Shown piece after piece: positions 1 through 5,596 of a stretch of 6,380 nucleotides of DNA; within the stretch, counting starts at the first letter, position 1; each line of letters begins with the position of its first letter. Position numbers and translations under genes: made by a program. Below the pieces are notes generated by a model. It searched no databases, was not told the DNA's origin, and was given only the letters and a program-made list of their open reading frames with translations. This stretch comes from Nanohaloarchaea archaeon SW_4_43_9. Lineage in GTDB: Archaea; Nanohalarchaeota; Nanosalinia; Nanosalinales; Nanosalinaceae. The stretch spans positions 1 through 6,380 of the forward strand of contig PXPD01000050.1 of assembly GCA_003009815.1 (NCBI GenBank), in the 5' to 3' direction.

Positions 1-906
1 GTCTTCCCCTACTCCTCTTGTGTTGTATCCAATGTTGTCTCCAGGGTGAGCTGCGTCAACTTCTTCGTGGTGCATTTCGATTGTTTTGACCTCTCCACCT
101 ACATTCTGGTTAAGTCTTGTAGATGCTGGTTCGAAGACTACGTCGTCTCCTGGTGAGATGTCTCCTGTCTCTACTCTTCCTACAGTTACAGCACCGATTC
201 CGGAAATCGAGTATACGTCTTGGATCGGGATTCTCATTGGCAGGTCTTCTGGTTTATCTGGTTCTTCTAGGTCGTCCAGTGCGTCGAGTAGTGTTGGTCC
301 GTCGTACCATCCTAGGTTGTCAGATTCCTCGACTACATTGTCTCCTTCGAATGCTGAGATAGGTACAAAGCTGATATCGCTTGGATCATAGCCTACGCCC
401 TGAAGCATCTCGGAAACTTCCTCTTTGATGTCTTCGAAGTCTCCTTCCGCGTAATCAACAACGTCCATTTTGTTGACTGAGACGATCAATTGGTCGATTC
501 CCAGCGTCTTTGCAAGGTATGCGTGTTCTTTTGTCTGCGGCTGGATTCCGTCATCTGCAGCAACTGTTAGAACTCCTGCGTCTGCCTGTGATGCTCCTGT
601 GATCATGTTTTTAATGAAGTCTCTGTGGCCTGGAGCATCGATAATTGTGAAGTAGTAGTTATCAGACGTGAAGTCTTTGTGAGCGAGGTCGATTGTAACT
701 CCTCTTTCTCTTTCCTCTTCAATTGAGTCCATTGCGAATGCGAAGCCGAATGTTTCCTTGCCTTTTTCTTCAGCTGCTTCTTCCAGTTTTCGCATTTCTT
801 CTTCTGGTAGGTTTTCTGTGTCCCACAGTAGTCGTCCAATTGAGGTTGACTTACCGTGGTCTACGTGACCGATGAATACGAGATTAACGTGTGGTTTGTC
901 TGCCAT
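1..906 (-). CDS. tuf: Translation elongation factor 1A (EF-1 alpha), 5' part, truncated by window edge
   Basis: EF-1A is the GTPase that delivers aminoacyl-tRNA to the ribosomal A site. The reading frame gives 302 residues from the ATG at 904-906 and stays open to the first base of the window, so roughly the last 120 residues of a usual ~425-residue archaeal protein lie outside. All five G motifs are present: GHVDHGKST (13-21), RGVT (68-71), DAPGH (90-94), NKMD (145-148) and SAF (184-186). Domain II begins near residue 225 and is cut before its end, at ...RGVGED. The start is supported by a GGTGA ribosome-binding site 9 nt upstream and by an N-terminus (MADKPHVNLVFIGHVDHGKS) that aligns directly with family members. 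The insert around residues 33-58 and the tail of switch I are archaeal EF-1A-like rather than bacterial EF-Tu-like. The sequence is acid-rich (EEAAEEKGKE, DDLEEPDKPED), in keeping with a salt-adapted proteome. It is separated from the upstream glycosyltransferase by 83 nt holding promoter-like elements. Confidence 0.97.
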   Translation of the reverse strand, partial: MADKPHVNLVFIGHVDHGKSTSIGRLLWDTENLPEEEMRKLEEAAEEKGKETFGFAFAMDSIEEERERGVTIDLAHKDFTSDNYYFTIIDAPGHRDFIKNMITGASQADAGVLTVAADDGIQPQTKEHAYLAKTLGIDQLIVSVNKMDVVDYAEGDFEDIKEEVSEMLQGVGYDPSDISFVPISAFEGDNVVEESDNLGWYDGPTLLDALDDLEEPDKPEDLPMRIPIQDVYSISGIGAVTVGRVETGDISPGDDVVFEPASTRLNQNVGGEVKTIEMHHEEVDAAHPGDNIGYNTRGVGED

Positions 907-915
907 TGTTGAGTT

Positions 916-920
916 TCACC
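916..920 (-). promoter_or_regulatory. Shine-Dalgarno site of EF-1A
   Basis: GGTGA on the minus strand, 9 nt before the EF-1A ATG. It matches the GGTGATC core complementary to the archaeal 16S rRNA 3' end, and its spacing agrees with the GGTGA of rps7 (10 nt). Its presence implies a real 5' leader for at least one EF-1A transcript. Confidence 0.7.
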
Positions 921-926
921 TAATGC

Positions 927-961
927 GTATATAACGGAATTAACCGGTTAAACTTTAAAAA
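927..961 (-). promoter_or_regulatory. EF-1A promoter region: two TATA-like boxes around a 12-bp palindrome
   Basis: Two A/T-rich boxes lie in the gap between the glycosyltransferase and EF-1A. The upstream one (TTTTTAAAG, about 953-961) would start transcription near 930 and leave a short leader containing the GGTGA site. The downstream one (GTTATATAC, 927-935) is centred about 25 nt before the ATG and would give a leaderless message. Between them is the perfect palindrome TTAACCGGTTAA (940-951). The Shine-Dalgarno site favours the upstream box, but the choice is inferred from spacing only. Confidence 0.45.
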
Positions 962-989
962 GGAATTGTGGTGATAGGCATTGTAGTTT

Positions 990-2132
990 TTAGATTTCTT
1001 TTTTTCCGTGTAGAGCTTTGATTCTGTTATCCAGCTTCTCGCTGAATCTATCCCAGCTGTATTTTCTGGAGTGTTTTCTAGCTTTCATCCCAATTTCCCT
1101 GGCTTTTTCAGGATTGGCGGCCAGATATTCCATTTTTTCTGCAAAAGAGCTAGGATCCGGATCTACCAGATAGCCGGTTTCATCGTCTTTAACTGATTCT
1201 ACAGGTCCGCCTTCGTTAACCGATATTATAGGCTTAGAGTAGCTGGCGGCTTCTACCGGTATTATACCCCAGTCCTCTTTCTCTGCACAGAAAAGAACAG
1301 CGTAACAGTTTGCGTAAAGTTTATTCCATCTTTCATCCTGTACATCCTTCTCAATTCTTATCCCGTCTTCGTCACTTGCCGTTTCTTCAAGTTTCTGTAG
1401 ATATTCCTCTTCTTGAGCTGATCCTGCCAGTACAAGTTCGAATTCCTCATCGAGGTCTGCCTGTTTGAACGCCTCTATTGCAATCTCATGTCTCTTGTAG
1501 CTTCTGAATCTCGTTGGGTATAGAAAGTATTTCTCATAGCCTTCCGAATGGTTTTCCTCTATATCCGCTCCAGGGTTGATGACTGTAAGATTTTCTCCAT
1601 TTTCAAGTTCTCGGTTTAAAACCCTTTCTTTCGTATTCTCGCTGTTGACAAATACGTGGTCGAAGCACTTCCAGGAAAACTTTTCAAGTTTCCCAAAGAA
1701 CCATGTTGCTATTCCAAAAAATGGCTGCAGACTAGGAGATAGATCATTTCTGTAGGATTCTTTGAATTCCGGAAGAGCAGCTCTGAGTGGGGTATGACAG
1801 TATCCTATTGTTAGCTGGTCATGGTTTCTTATGGTAAAGGGCGTTGAGACACCAGAAGTTGAGAAGATAACAGCATCGTATTCCTCTAGGTCGAGTTTGG
1901 TCAATGCTCCGCCTAAGCTGAACTTCAGTAACCGAGAAATGAATCCGCCAGCTTCTCCCTGCCATCCGACTTCCTCCACTTCAATGTCTTTGAACTCCTC
2001 GAAGGTGTTTTCAGATTTATAGAAGGGGGTTAGAACGGTTACACTGTTTTCTGACCTACTGGCGTATTCCAGCACGACTTTTTCTGCCCCACCTTTCTCT
2101 TTGAGCCAGGGATGGAAAACCGCTATATTCAT
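990..2132 (-). CDS. GT4-family (GT-B fold) glycosyltransferase
   Basis: Predicted cytoplasmic or membrane-associated transferase that moves a sugar from a nucleotide donor to an acceptor such as a lipid-linked glycan, exopolysaccharide or S-layer/protein glycan. The 380-residue length is usual for the family. The N-terminal Rossmann domain opens with MNIAVFHPWL followed by GGAEKV (14-19). CHTPLR (112-117) and VNSENTKERV (162-171) are typical of GT4 enzymes, and the CHTP(M/L)R motif recalls WbaZ-like mannosyltransferases. The C-terminal domain has YPTRFRSYKRHEIAIEAF (205-222), the donor-binding E-x7-E motif with Glu286 and Glu294 in EDWGIIPVE, and GGPVESV (308-314). No membrane helix is evident. 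The ATG at 2130-2132 gives a complete N-terminal strand. No Shine-Dalgarno is visible, but a TATA-like box about 26 nt upstream fits a leaderless transcript. It lies between EF-2 and EF-1A, an unusual guest in the str cluster. Donor and acceptor cannot be read from sequence; assignment to GT4 is firm, mannose specificity only a possibility. Confidence 0.9.
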   Translation of the reverse strand: MNIAVFHPWLKEKGGAEKVVLEYASRSENSVTVLTPFYKSENTFEEFKDIEVEEVGWQGEAGGFISRLLKFSLGGALTKLDLEEYDAVIFSTSGVSTPFTIRNHDQLTIGYCHTPLRAALPEFKESYRNDLSPSLQPFFGIATWFFGKLEKFSWKCFDHVFVNSENTKERVLNRELENGENLTVINPGADIEENHSEGYEKYFLYPTRFRSYKRHEIAIEAFKQADLDEEFELVLAGSAQEEEYLQKLEETASDEDGIRIEKDVQDERWNKLYANCYAVLFCAEKEDWGIIPVEAASYSKPIISVNEGGPVESVKDDETGYLVDPDPSSFAEKMEYLAANPEKAREIGMKARKHSRKYSWDRFSEKLDNRIKALHGKKEI

Positions 2133-2153
2133 GATTTTGTGTATATTTTTCAG

Positions 2154-2161
2154 GCTTAAAT
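2154..2161 (-). promoter_or_regulatory. TATA-like box of the glycosyltransferase gene
   Basis: ATTTAAGC on the minus strand, centred about 26 nt before the ATG, the distance expected if transcription starts at or next to the start codon. A second A/T run (AAAAATATAC, 2141-2150) is too close to the ATG to serve it. Confidence 0.35.
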
Positions 2162-2162
2162 G

Positions 2163-2222
2163 ATTATTAGGAAGAACGGAATAAAGAATAAGAATTGAAG
2201 GTAGAGTGAGAGAAAGAAGTTT
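2163..2222 (-). terminator. Pyrimidine-rich tract after the EF-2 stop, possible terminator
   Basis: Directly downstream of the EF-2 TAA, the transcript strand is almost wholly C and T with repeated short T runs (CTTCTTTCTCTCACTC, then TTCTTATTCTTTATTCC). Archaeal termination commonly uses T-rich non-template tracts without a hairpin, so this is a plausible terminator separating EF-2 from the glycosyltransferase. Confidence 0.35.
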
Positions 2223-2951
2223 TTACTCCTCTACTCTTGGCATTTCCTGTTTCATTCCTTTTCTTTCCCGGATCTCCATTATCTTTTCTTCTTGAAGGTT
2301 CATCGGTAGTGGGTCAAAGATGATCTCTACCAGGTTGAAGAATCCTTTTCCGTTGGTTGCTCCCTTCAATGCTGCTTCAAATCCGAACAGTTCTTCTACC
2401 GGGAGTTTGCATCTGATGATTGATGAGTCTCCTTCCTCTTCCATGTTAATGACGTCTCCTCTCCGGTTGGAGACTTCTGTCATTGCATCTCCCATTGTCG
2501 AGCTTGGGGTGTCGATTCTGAGGATCTGTTTTGGCTCAATCAGTCTTGGCTGTGCGTTGAGGAACCCTCTCTTCATCGCGTCCTTGGTTGCCGGAATCAT
2601 CTGTGCCGGGCCTCTGTGGATTGCGTCTTCGTGTAGAGAGGCGTCGTGAAGTCTTACCATGAGGCCGATTACTGGTTCGTTGGCTAACGGACCTTCATCG
2701 CAGAACTCGTGGAAAGCGTCAACTAGGTACTCCTTGATCTCTCTGAGGTTTTTGATACCTCTTGAGTCGTTGATGAACAGGTTCTCCTCATATGCATCCA
2801 TGATATTGTCGGCGTCGTCTTGGTCCATCCCTGCCTCTACAAGAGCATCTCTTACCTCCGTCTCGTCATCTGCTTTCCTTTTAATGTCTTCGTATTCTTC
2901 CTTGAGGAACTTTCTGACCTCTTCAGGAATTGGTTCGACTGAGACTTCCAA
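2223..2951 (-). CDS. fusA: EF-2 fragment 3: domains IV and V with diphthamide loop
   Basis: C-terminal third of EF-2, 242 residues if read from the in-frame TTG at 2949-2951. That TTG is only an internal leucine codon (QLEVSVEPIPEEV): EF-2-like coding in this frame extends upstream to about 3089, adding IEAKIERHLEEKG, DVSEPIVVFRE and GKSPNRHNQ, all typical of late domain III and early domain IV. The domain IV tip LHEDAIHRGPAQ is intact, and its His (codon 2616-2618) is the residue converted to diphthamide in archaea. Domain V follows with SNRRGDVINMEEEG and LFGFEAALKGAT. The end, IRERKGMKQEMPRVEE, is close to the usual archaeal C-terminus, so no 3' truncation is apparent. The segment has no start signal of its own and is not an independent gene. 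Confidence 0.85.
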   Translation of the reverse strand: MEVSVEPIPEEVRKFLKEEYEDIKRKADDETEVRDALVEAGMDQDDADNIMDAYEENLFINDSRGIKNLREIKEYLVDAFHEFCDEGPLANEPVIGLMVRLHDASLHEDAIHRGPAQMIPATKDAMKRGFLNAQPRLIEPKQILRIDTPSSTMGDAMTEVSNRRGDVINMEEEGDSSIIRCKLPVEELFGFEAALKGATNGKGFFNLVEIIFDPLPMNLQEEKIMEIRERKGMKQEMPRVEE

Positions 2952-3001
2952 TTGGTTGTGTCGGTTAGGTGATTTACCTGTGAGGTGGTCGGATTCTTCG
3001 T

Positions 3002-4159
3002 CTATACCTTCCCTGAATACAACGATTGGCTCCGAGACATCAATGTCAATTCCTTTCTCTTCGAGGTGTCTCTCAATCTTTGCCTCGATACAAGCGTCTC
3101 TCCTGTTTCCTCGTCGATGTCAACCTTGATTGTGTTGTCTTCTTTCGCCCGTTTTCTAAGTGTTTCAATAAGCTTTGGAAGATCTGATGTCCTCTTAGGC
3201 TCGATTGACTTCGTAACTACAGGTTCGAATACGTGTTCAATCTGCTCGAACGGCTGGATTTCTTCTTCTCCTTCGAGGATGAATGTTTCTCCTGTTGAGA
3301 AGTCCGGTCCTGTGATTGCTGCGATGTTTCCACATGGAACACTGTCTACTGTCAGCTTTCTTGGCCCGGAGTAAATTCCGACCTGCTGCGCTCTTTCGGT
3401 TTTCTGTGATCCGATTCCGTAGAGTTCGTCTCCTTCATTTACTGTTCCCGAGAATAATCGGGCTGTCGCTATTGTTCCTGCGTGTTCGTCGTCTTCAACG
3501 TTTGTGACGACTCCGACCAGTTTTCCGTCTTGGTCGTGTTCCATCATGTCTTCTCCAACCGCTGATTCCACATCTCCAGGCCAGACAGCCGGGATTCTCC
3601 ATTCTGCGGATTCCTGTGGGTTGACTAGGTGTTTTACAACCATGTCGAGACATACTTCCTCAATCGGTGCTTCTTCTGCTAGGCCTTCGTGGTCGCCTTC
3701 ATCTACGTAGTCAATAATATCTTGAAAGCTGATTCCTGTTTCCTGCATGTATGGAACCGAGATTGCCCAGTTCATAAGTGCAGATCCGAATGCTACGGTT
3801 CCGTCGTTAACGCTCATCTTCCATTTTTCAGCTGTCTCCTCATCAGCGTATTTTCTGAGCGCGGTGTTTACTTCTCTTATGATTTTTGTGAATCTTTCCT
3901 GCATCTCTTCAGGTGTTAACTGCATCTCTTCGATCAGTCGATCGACCTTGTTAATGAACAGAATCGGTTTGACTCCTTCTTGAAGTGCCTGTTTCATGAC
4001 AGTCTCTGTCTGAGGCATTACCCCGTCAACAGCATCTACAAGCACCACTACACCGTCTACAGCACGCATAGCTCTTGTAACGTCTCCACCAAAGTCAACG
4101 TGTCCTGGAGTGTCGATAAGGTTGATAAGATAGTCGTCTCCATCGTATTCGTGGACCAT
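3002..4159 (-). CDS. fusA: EF-2 fragment 2: rest of G domain, domain II and start of domain III
   Basis: Middle part of EF-2, 385 residues from an internal Met at 4157-4159. EF-2-like coding in this frame begins earlier, at the CAA at 4199-4201, and includes QAERGITIYSANIS with the switch-I RGIT; a TAA at 4202-4204 closes the frame upstream. G3 is DTPGH (fragment residues 16-20) and G4 is NKVD (70-73). Domain II includes RIPAVWPGDV, AGTIATARLFSGTV and CGNIAAITG. Domain III starts with PVVTKSIEPK and KLIETLRKRAKED and is recognisable to DIDEETGETLVS at about 3086. The remaining ~28 residues (from RQRLRDTSKRK to the TAG) are out-of-frame noise: the same bases in the other frame give correct EF-2 sequence. 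The internal Met is not a believable translation start. Confidence 0.85.
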   Translation of the reverse strand: MVHEYDGDDYLINLIDTPGHVDFGGDVTRAMRAVDGVVVLVDAVDGVMPQTETVMKQALQEGVKPILFINKVDRLIEEMQLTPEEMQERFTKIIREVNTALRKYADEETAEKWKMSVNDGTVAFGSALMNWAISVPYMQETGISFQDIIDYVDEGDHEGLAEEAPIEEVCLDMVVKHLVNPQESAEWRIPAVWPGDVESAVGEDMMEHDQDGKLVGVVTNVEDDEHAGTIATARLFSGTVNEGDELYGIGSQKTERAQQVGIYSGPRKLTVDSVPCGNIAAITGPDFSTGETFILEGEEEIQPFEQIEHVFEPVVTKSIEPKRTSDLPKLIETLRKRAKEDNTIKVDIDEETGETLVSRQRLRDTSKRKELTLMSRSQSLYSGKV

Positions 4160-4304
4160 CGAGATGTTTGCAGAGTAGATAGTGATACCTCTCTCCGCTT
4201 GTTAGAGTAGTTTTTCCGTGGTCGATGTGTGCCGCGATCGCGATATTCCTGATGTGCTCAGGGTCTTCAATTACGCTTTTAATTGCGTCAAGCTCGTCTG
4301 ACAT
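4095..4304 (-). CDS. fusA: EF-2 fragment 1: N-terminus with P-loop, then out of frame
   Basis: True 5' end of the EF-2 gene. The ATG at 4302-4304 opens MSDELDAIKSVIEDPEHIRNIAIAAHIDHGKTTLT, in which IRNIAIAAHIDHGKTTL (near residues 18-34) is the archaeal EF-2 leader into the P-loop. Family resemblance ends after the ACA Thr codon at 4200-4202. The following SGERYHYLLCKHLDG to the stop is a shifted reading of the switch-I region. The start is supported by a GAGGT Shine-Dalgarno 10 nt upstream and a TATA-like box further up, so the control region is intact even though the coding frame is not. Confidence 0.85.
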   Translation of the reverse strand: MSDELDAIKSVIEDPEHIRNIAIAAHIDHGKTTLTSGERYHYLLCKHLDGPRIRWRRLSYQPYRHSRTR

Positions 4305-4314
4305 TTTTGTTTTA

Positions 4315-4319
4315 ACCTC
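4315..4319 (-). promoter_or_regulatory. Shine-Dalgarno site of EF-2
   Basis: GAGGT on the minus strand with 10 nt to the EF-2 ATG, complementary to the 16S rRNA 3' end. It fixes the start at 4304 rather than at any internal Met and indicates translation from a message with a leader. Confidence 0.6.
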
Positions 4320-4346
4320 AGTTTATACAGAAAAAAGAAGTTGCAA

Positions 4347-4356
4347 GATTTAAAAA
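4347..4356 (-). promoter_or_regulatory. TATA-like box upstream of EF-2
   Basis: TTTTTAAATC in the 145-nt gap between rps7 and EF-2. Transcription starting about 26 nt downstream would begin near 4325 and leave a leader of roughly 20 nt that contains the GAGGT site. The gap size and box suggest EF-2 can be transcribed apart from rps12-rps7. Another A/T motif (TGTATAAAC, about 4321-4329) lies only about 21 nt from the ATG and is less well placed. Confidence 0.4.
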
Positions 4357-4420
4357 TGGGTTGAGTTAGCAGGGTTTCAGACCTGTGATTGAGTGGTGAA
4401 ATTAGGATAGAAATATGAGA

Positions 4421-4428
4421 TAAAAATT
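4421..4428 (-). terminator. T-tract after rps7, possible terminator
   Basis: About 20 nt after the rps7 TAA the transcript strand reads AAAATTTTTATC, a short oligo-T run of the kind that ends archaeal transcripts without a hairpin. With the TATA-like box further down, it could separate the rps12-rps7 unit from EF-2. Evidence is compositional only. Confidence 0.3.
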
Positions 4429-4449
4429 TTGAGGAGTGAAGAGAGGTTT

Positions 4450-5076
4450 TTATCGTGCGCCTTCTGCTTCTCTTTCTCTTCTCTCTTTCTCTCTTACAGC
4501 TCTTGCGTCATCGTTTCCGTTTGCGCAGAGAATGATTTCGTTGGCAAGTGTTTCTGCTGCTGAGTCTGAGTCGTTTCTTCTCTTCTCGTAAGCGCCCTGG
4601 ATGATCAGTCTGAGAGCCAGGTCTACTCTTCGCTGTGGTGCTACAATCACTGCTTTTCTTGCTCTCACTCCTCCTCTCTGGTATGTAACTACTTCTTCAG
4701 TTGGTGCAGAGTTCTCGATTCCGTTAACAAGTACCTGTATCGGGTTCTCGCCTGTCTCGTTTTCGATTATATCGTATGCGTCTTCAATTATGTTCCAGAT
4801 TTTTTCTGAGTCGCCTGTGTTGTGTCCGGAGTCAATGTAGTGTTTCTTTCCTCTGTGGCCGGCTACATACATCCGGTTGAGAAGTCTTTCTGTAATAGGT
4901 ACATCTGCCTTGTAGAACTGTTTCTCTTCATGTCTTCCCCTGCTTCTTGGAGCGAGGATATTGTCTAGGCTGACATATCTTACCAGTCCGTCGTCCTCTA
5001 TCTCTACTTCTTCTGCATCCCACCTTCCCATAGTCAGAATCTTGTCGTCTACTTCGATCTTTGCTGCTGATGTCAT
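4450..5076 (-). CDS. rps7: 30S ribosomal protein S7 (uS7)
   Basis: S7 nucleates folding of the 3' major domain of 16S rRNA and lies in the 30S head by the E site and mRNA exit. The 208-residue length is normal for archaeal uS7, which is longer than the bacterial form. Family landmarks: RGRHEEKQFYKADVPITERLLNRM split over residues 46-69, TGENPIQVLVNGIENSAP (108-125), the RNA-binding GGVRARKAVIVAPQRRVDLAL (135-155) and the helix from SAAETLANEIILCANG (172-187). The C-terminal tail (about 189-208) is a highly charged KERREREAEGAR run. The ATG at 5074-5076 is favoured by a GGTGA site that overlaps the rps12 stop. Only 10 nt separate it from rps12, so the two are surely co-transcribed and probably translationally coupled. 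Confidence 0.97.
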   Translation of the reverse strand: MTSAAKIEVDDKILTMGRWDAEEVEIEDDGLVRYVSLDNILAPRSRGRHEEKQFYKADVPITERLLNRMYVAGHRGKKHYIDSGHNTGDSEKIWNIIEDAYDIIENETGENPIQVLVNGIENSAPTEEVVTYQRGGVRARKAVIVAPQRRVDLALRLIIQGAYEKRRNDSDSAAETLANEIILCANGNDDARAVREKERREREAEGAR

Positions 5077-5086
5077 TATCCTATAA

Positions 5087-5091
5087 TCACC
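5087..5091 (-). promoter_or_regulatory. Shine-Dalgarno site of rps7, overlapping the rps12 stop codon
   Basis: GGTGA on the minus strand: its TGA is the rps12 stop codon and the whole motif sits 10 nt before the rps7 ATG. Ribosomes ending on rps12 would terminate on the very site that recruits initiation at rps7, which suggests coupling. Confidence 0.65.
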
Positions 5092-5509
5092 GTGTTGGTT
5101 TCTGCTGGTTTCCTCTGACCAGTTCGATGAGTGATACGCCGTTTACCTTTACTACTTGGTACCGGACCGTTGGAATGTCTCCTTTTGGACCTGCGTCTGC
5201 TCCACCGATACCCTCAATAAGTACTTCATCGTGTTCATCGATGTGGTCAATCGCTCCGTCTCCAGGTACGAATGCGGTCAGCTGTTTTCCGTTTTTGATT
5301 AGCTGGACTCGTACACATTTTCTCAATGCTGAGTTAGGCTGTTTTGCTTCAATTATTCTTTTTTCCAGAACGATGCCTCTTCCCTGTGGTGAGCCTTCCA
5401 GTGGATCTGACTTTTCTTTCAGGTTCTTCATTCTTCTTTTGTAATCGATGTCGCTCCAGCGGTACTGCTGGCGTTTCTTTCTTATCTTTCTTGCGTTGTA
5501 CAAACCCAT
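5087..5509 (-). CDS. rps12: 30S ribosomal protein S12 (uS12)
   Basis: S12 forms part of the decoding centre on the 30S shoulder and affects translational accuracy. At 140 residues it is a few residues shorter than most archaeal homologues (about 145), the difference being at the N-terminus: MGLYNARKIRKKRQQYRWSD replaces the common MGKGEFAARKL-type start. The core is fully conserved: KSDPLEGSPQGRGIVLEK (33-50), KQPNSALRKCVRVQL (56-70) carrying the decoding-site PNSA, and PGDGAIDHIDEHDEV (82-96), the loop near the second decoding-site contact. It ends VRGNQQKPTR, as is usual. The ATG at 5507-5509 is about 28 nt downstream of a good TATA-like box, so the message may be leaderless. It is first in the rps12-rps7 unit; nusA and rpl30e, its common upstream neighbours, are not here. 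Confidence 0.97.
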   Translation of the reverse strand: MGLYNARKIRKKRQQYRWSDIDYKRRMKNLKEKSDPLEGSPQGRGIVLEKRIIEAKQPNSALRKCVRVQLIKNGKQLTAFVPGDGAIDHIDEHDEVLIEGIGGADAGPKGDIPTVRYQVVKVNGVSLIELVRGNQQKPTR

Positions 5510-5531
5510 GTCCTACACGGTGAAGTTAAAC

Positions 5532-5540
5532 TTTTTATAA
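5532..5540 (-). promoter_or_regulatory. Probable TATA box of the rps12-rps7 unit
   Basis: TTATAAAAA on the minus strand, centred about 27 nt before the rps12 ATG, the spacing at which archaeal RNA polymerase would start at or beside the start codon. No strong Shine-Dalgarno precedes rps12, in keeping with leaderless initiation. Confidence 0.55.
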
Positions 5541-5562
5541 GGAGTGACCCCTGTCTATTCTC

Positions 5563-5571
5563 TGTATAAAT
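5563..5571 (-). promoter_or_regulatory. Second TATA-like box upstream of rps12
   Basis: ATTTATACA on the minus strand closely resembles the archaeal TATA consensus. It would start transcription near 5540 and give a leader of about 30 nt. It may be an alternative promoter for rps12 or a chance A/T motif in the gap after the zinc-ribbon gene. Confidence 0.35.
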
Positions 5572-5596
5572 CGAGTGTGTGGAACTAAGTAGGGAT

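Larger units (their letters stand above)
2223..4304 (-). pseudogene. fusA: Elongation factor 2 (aEF-2), disrupted by two internal deletions
   Basis: EF-2 is the ribosomal translocase GTPase. Similarity to archaeal EF-2 runs from the ATG at 4304 to the TAA at 2223 but in pieces: frame A for 4304-4200, frame B for about 4201-3086, and frame A again for about 3089-2223. At the first junction the text goes from HGKTTLT straight to QAERGIT, lacking about 27 residues between the P-loop and switch I. At the second it goes from ETGETLVS to IEAKIERHLEE, lacking about 8 residues that correspond to GMGELHLE. The span is 2082 nt. Adding back about 83 and 28 nt gives about 730 residues, the usual archaeal length. 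All other family landmarks are intact, including the diphthamide loop, and no stop codons or random substitutions mark long decay. As written it cannot encode a working EF-2. Since this gene is normally single-copy and essential, a sequence or assembly error is more likely than true loss. Confidence 0.85.

Noticed and set aside
603..839. Minus-strand frame starting MDDYCGTQKTYQKKKCENW inside EF-1A
   Set aside because: Out-of-frame reading of the EF-1A G domain. The EF-1A frame itself is continuous and motif-complete through this stretch, so there is no frameshift there.
2949..2951. TTG as the start of a separate gene for the EF-2 C-terminal part
   Set aside because: EF-2-like coding continues in frame upstream to about 3089, there is no ribosome-binding site before the TTG, and it aligns with an internal residue of the family.
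2659..3129. Plus-strand open frame of 156 codons opposite EF-2
   Set aside because: Rich in Ser/Leu with no recognisable motif, and antisense to clear EF-2 coding sequence; it even spans the second EF-2 junction. A shadow of the codon bias on the other strand.
3002..4304. Programmed frameshift, intron or intein in EF-2
   Set aside because: All three need all the coding information to be present, with or without an insertion. Here conserved residues are absent at both junctions and no extra sequence exists, so no such mechanism would rebuild the protein.
5061..5444. Plus-strand open frame of 127 codons opposite rps12
   Set aside because: Fully antisense to a strongly conserved ribosomal protein and low in sequence complexity; a shadow frame.
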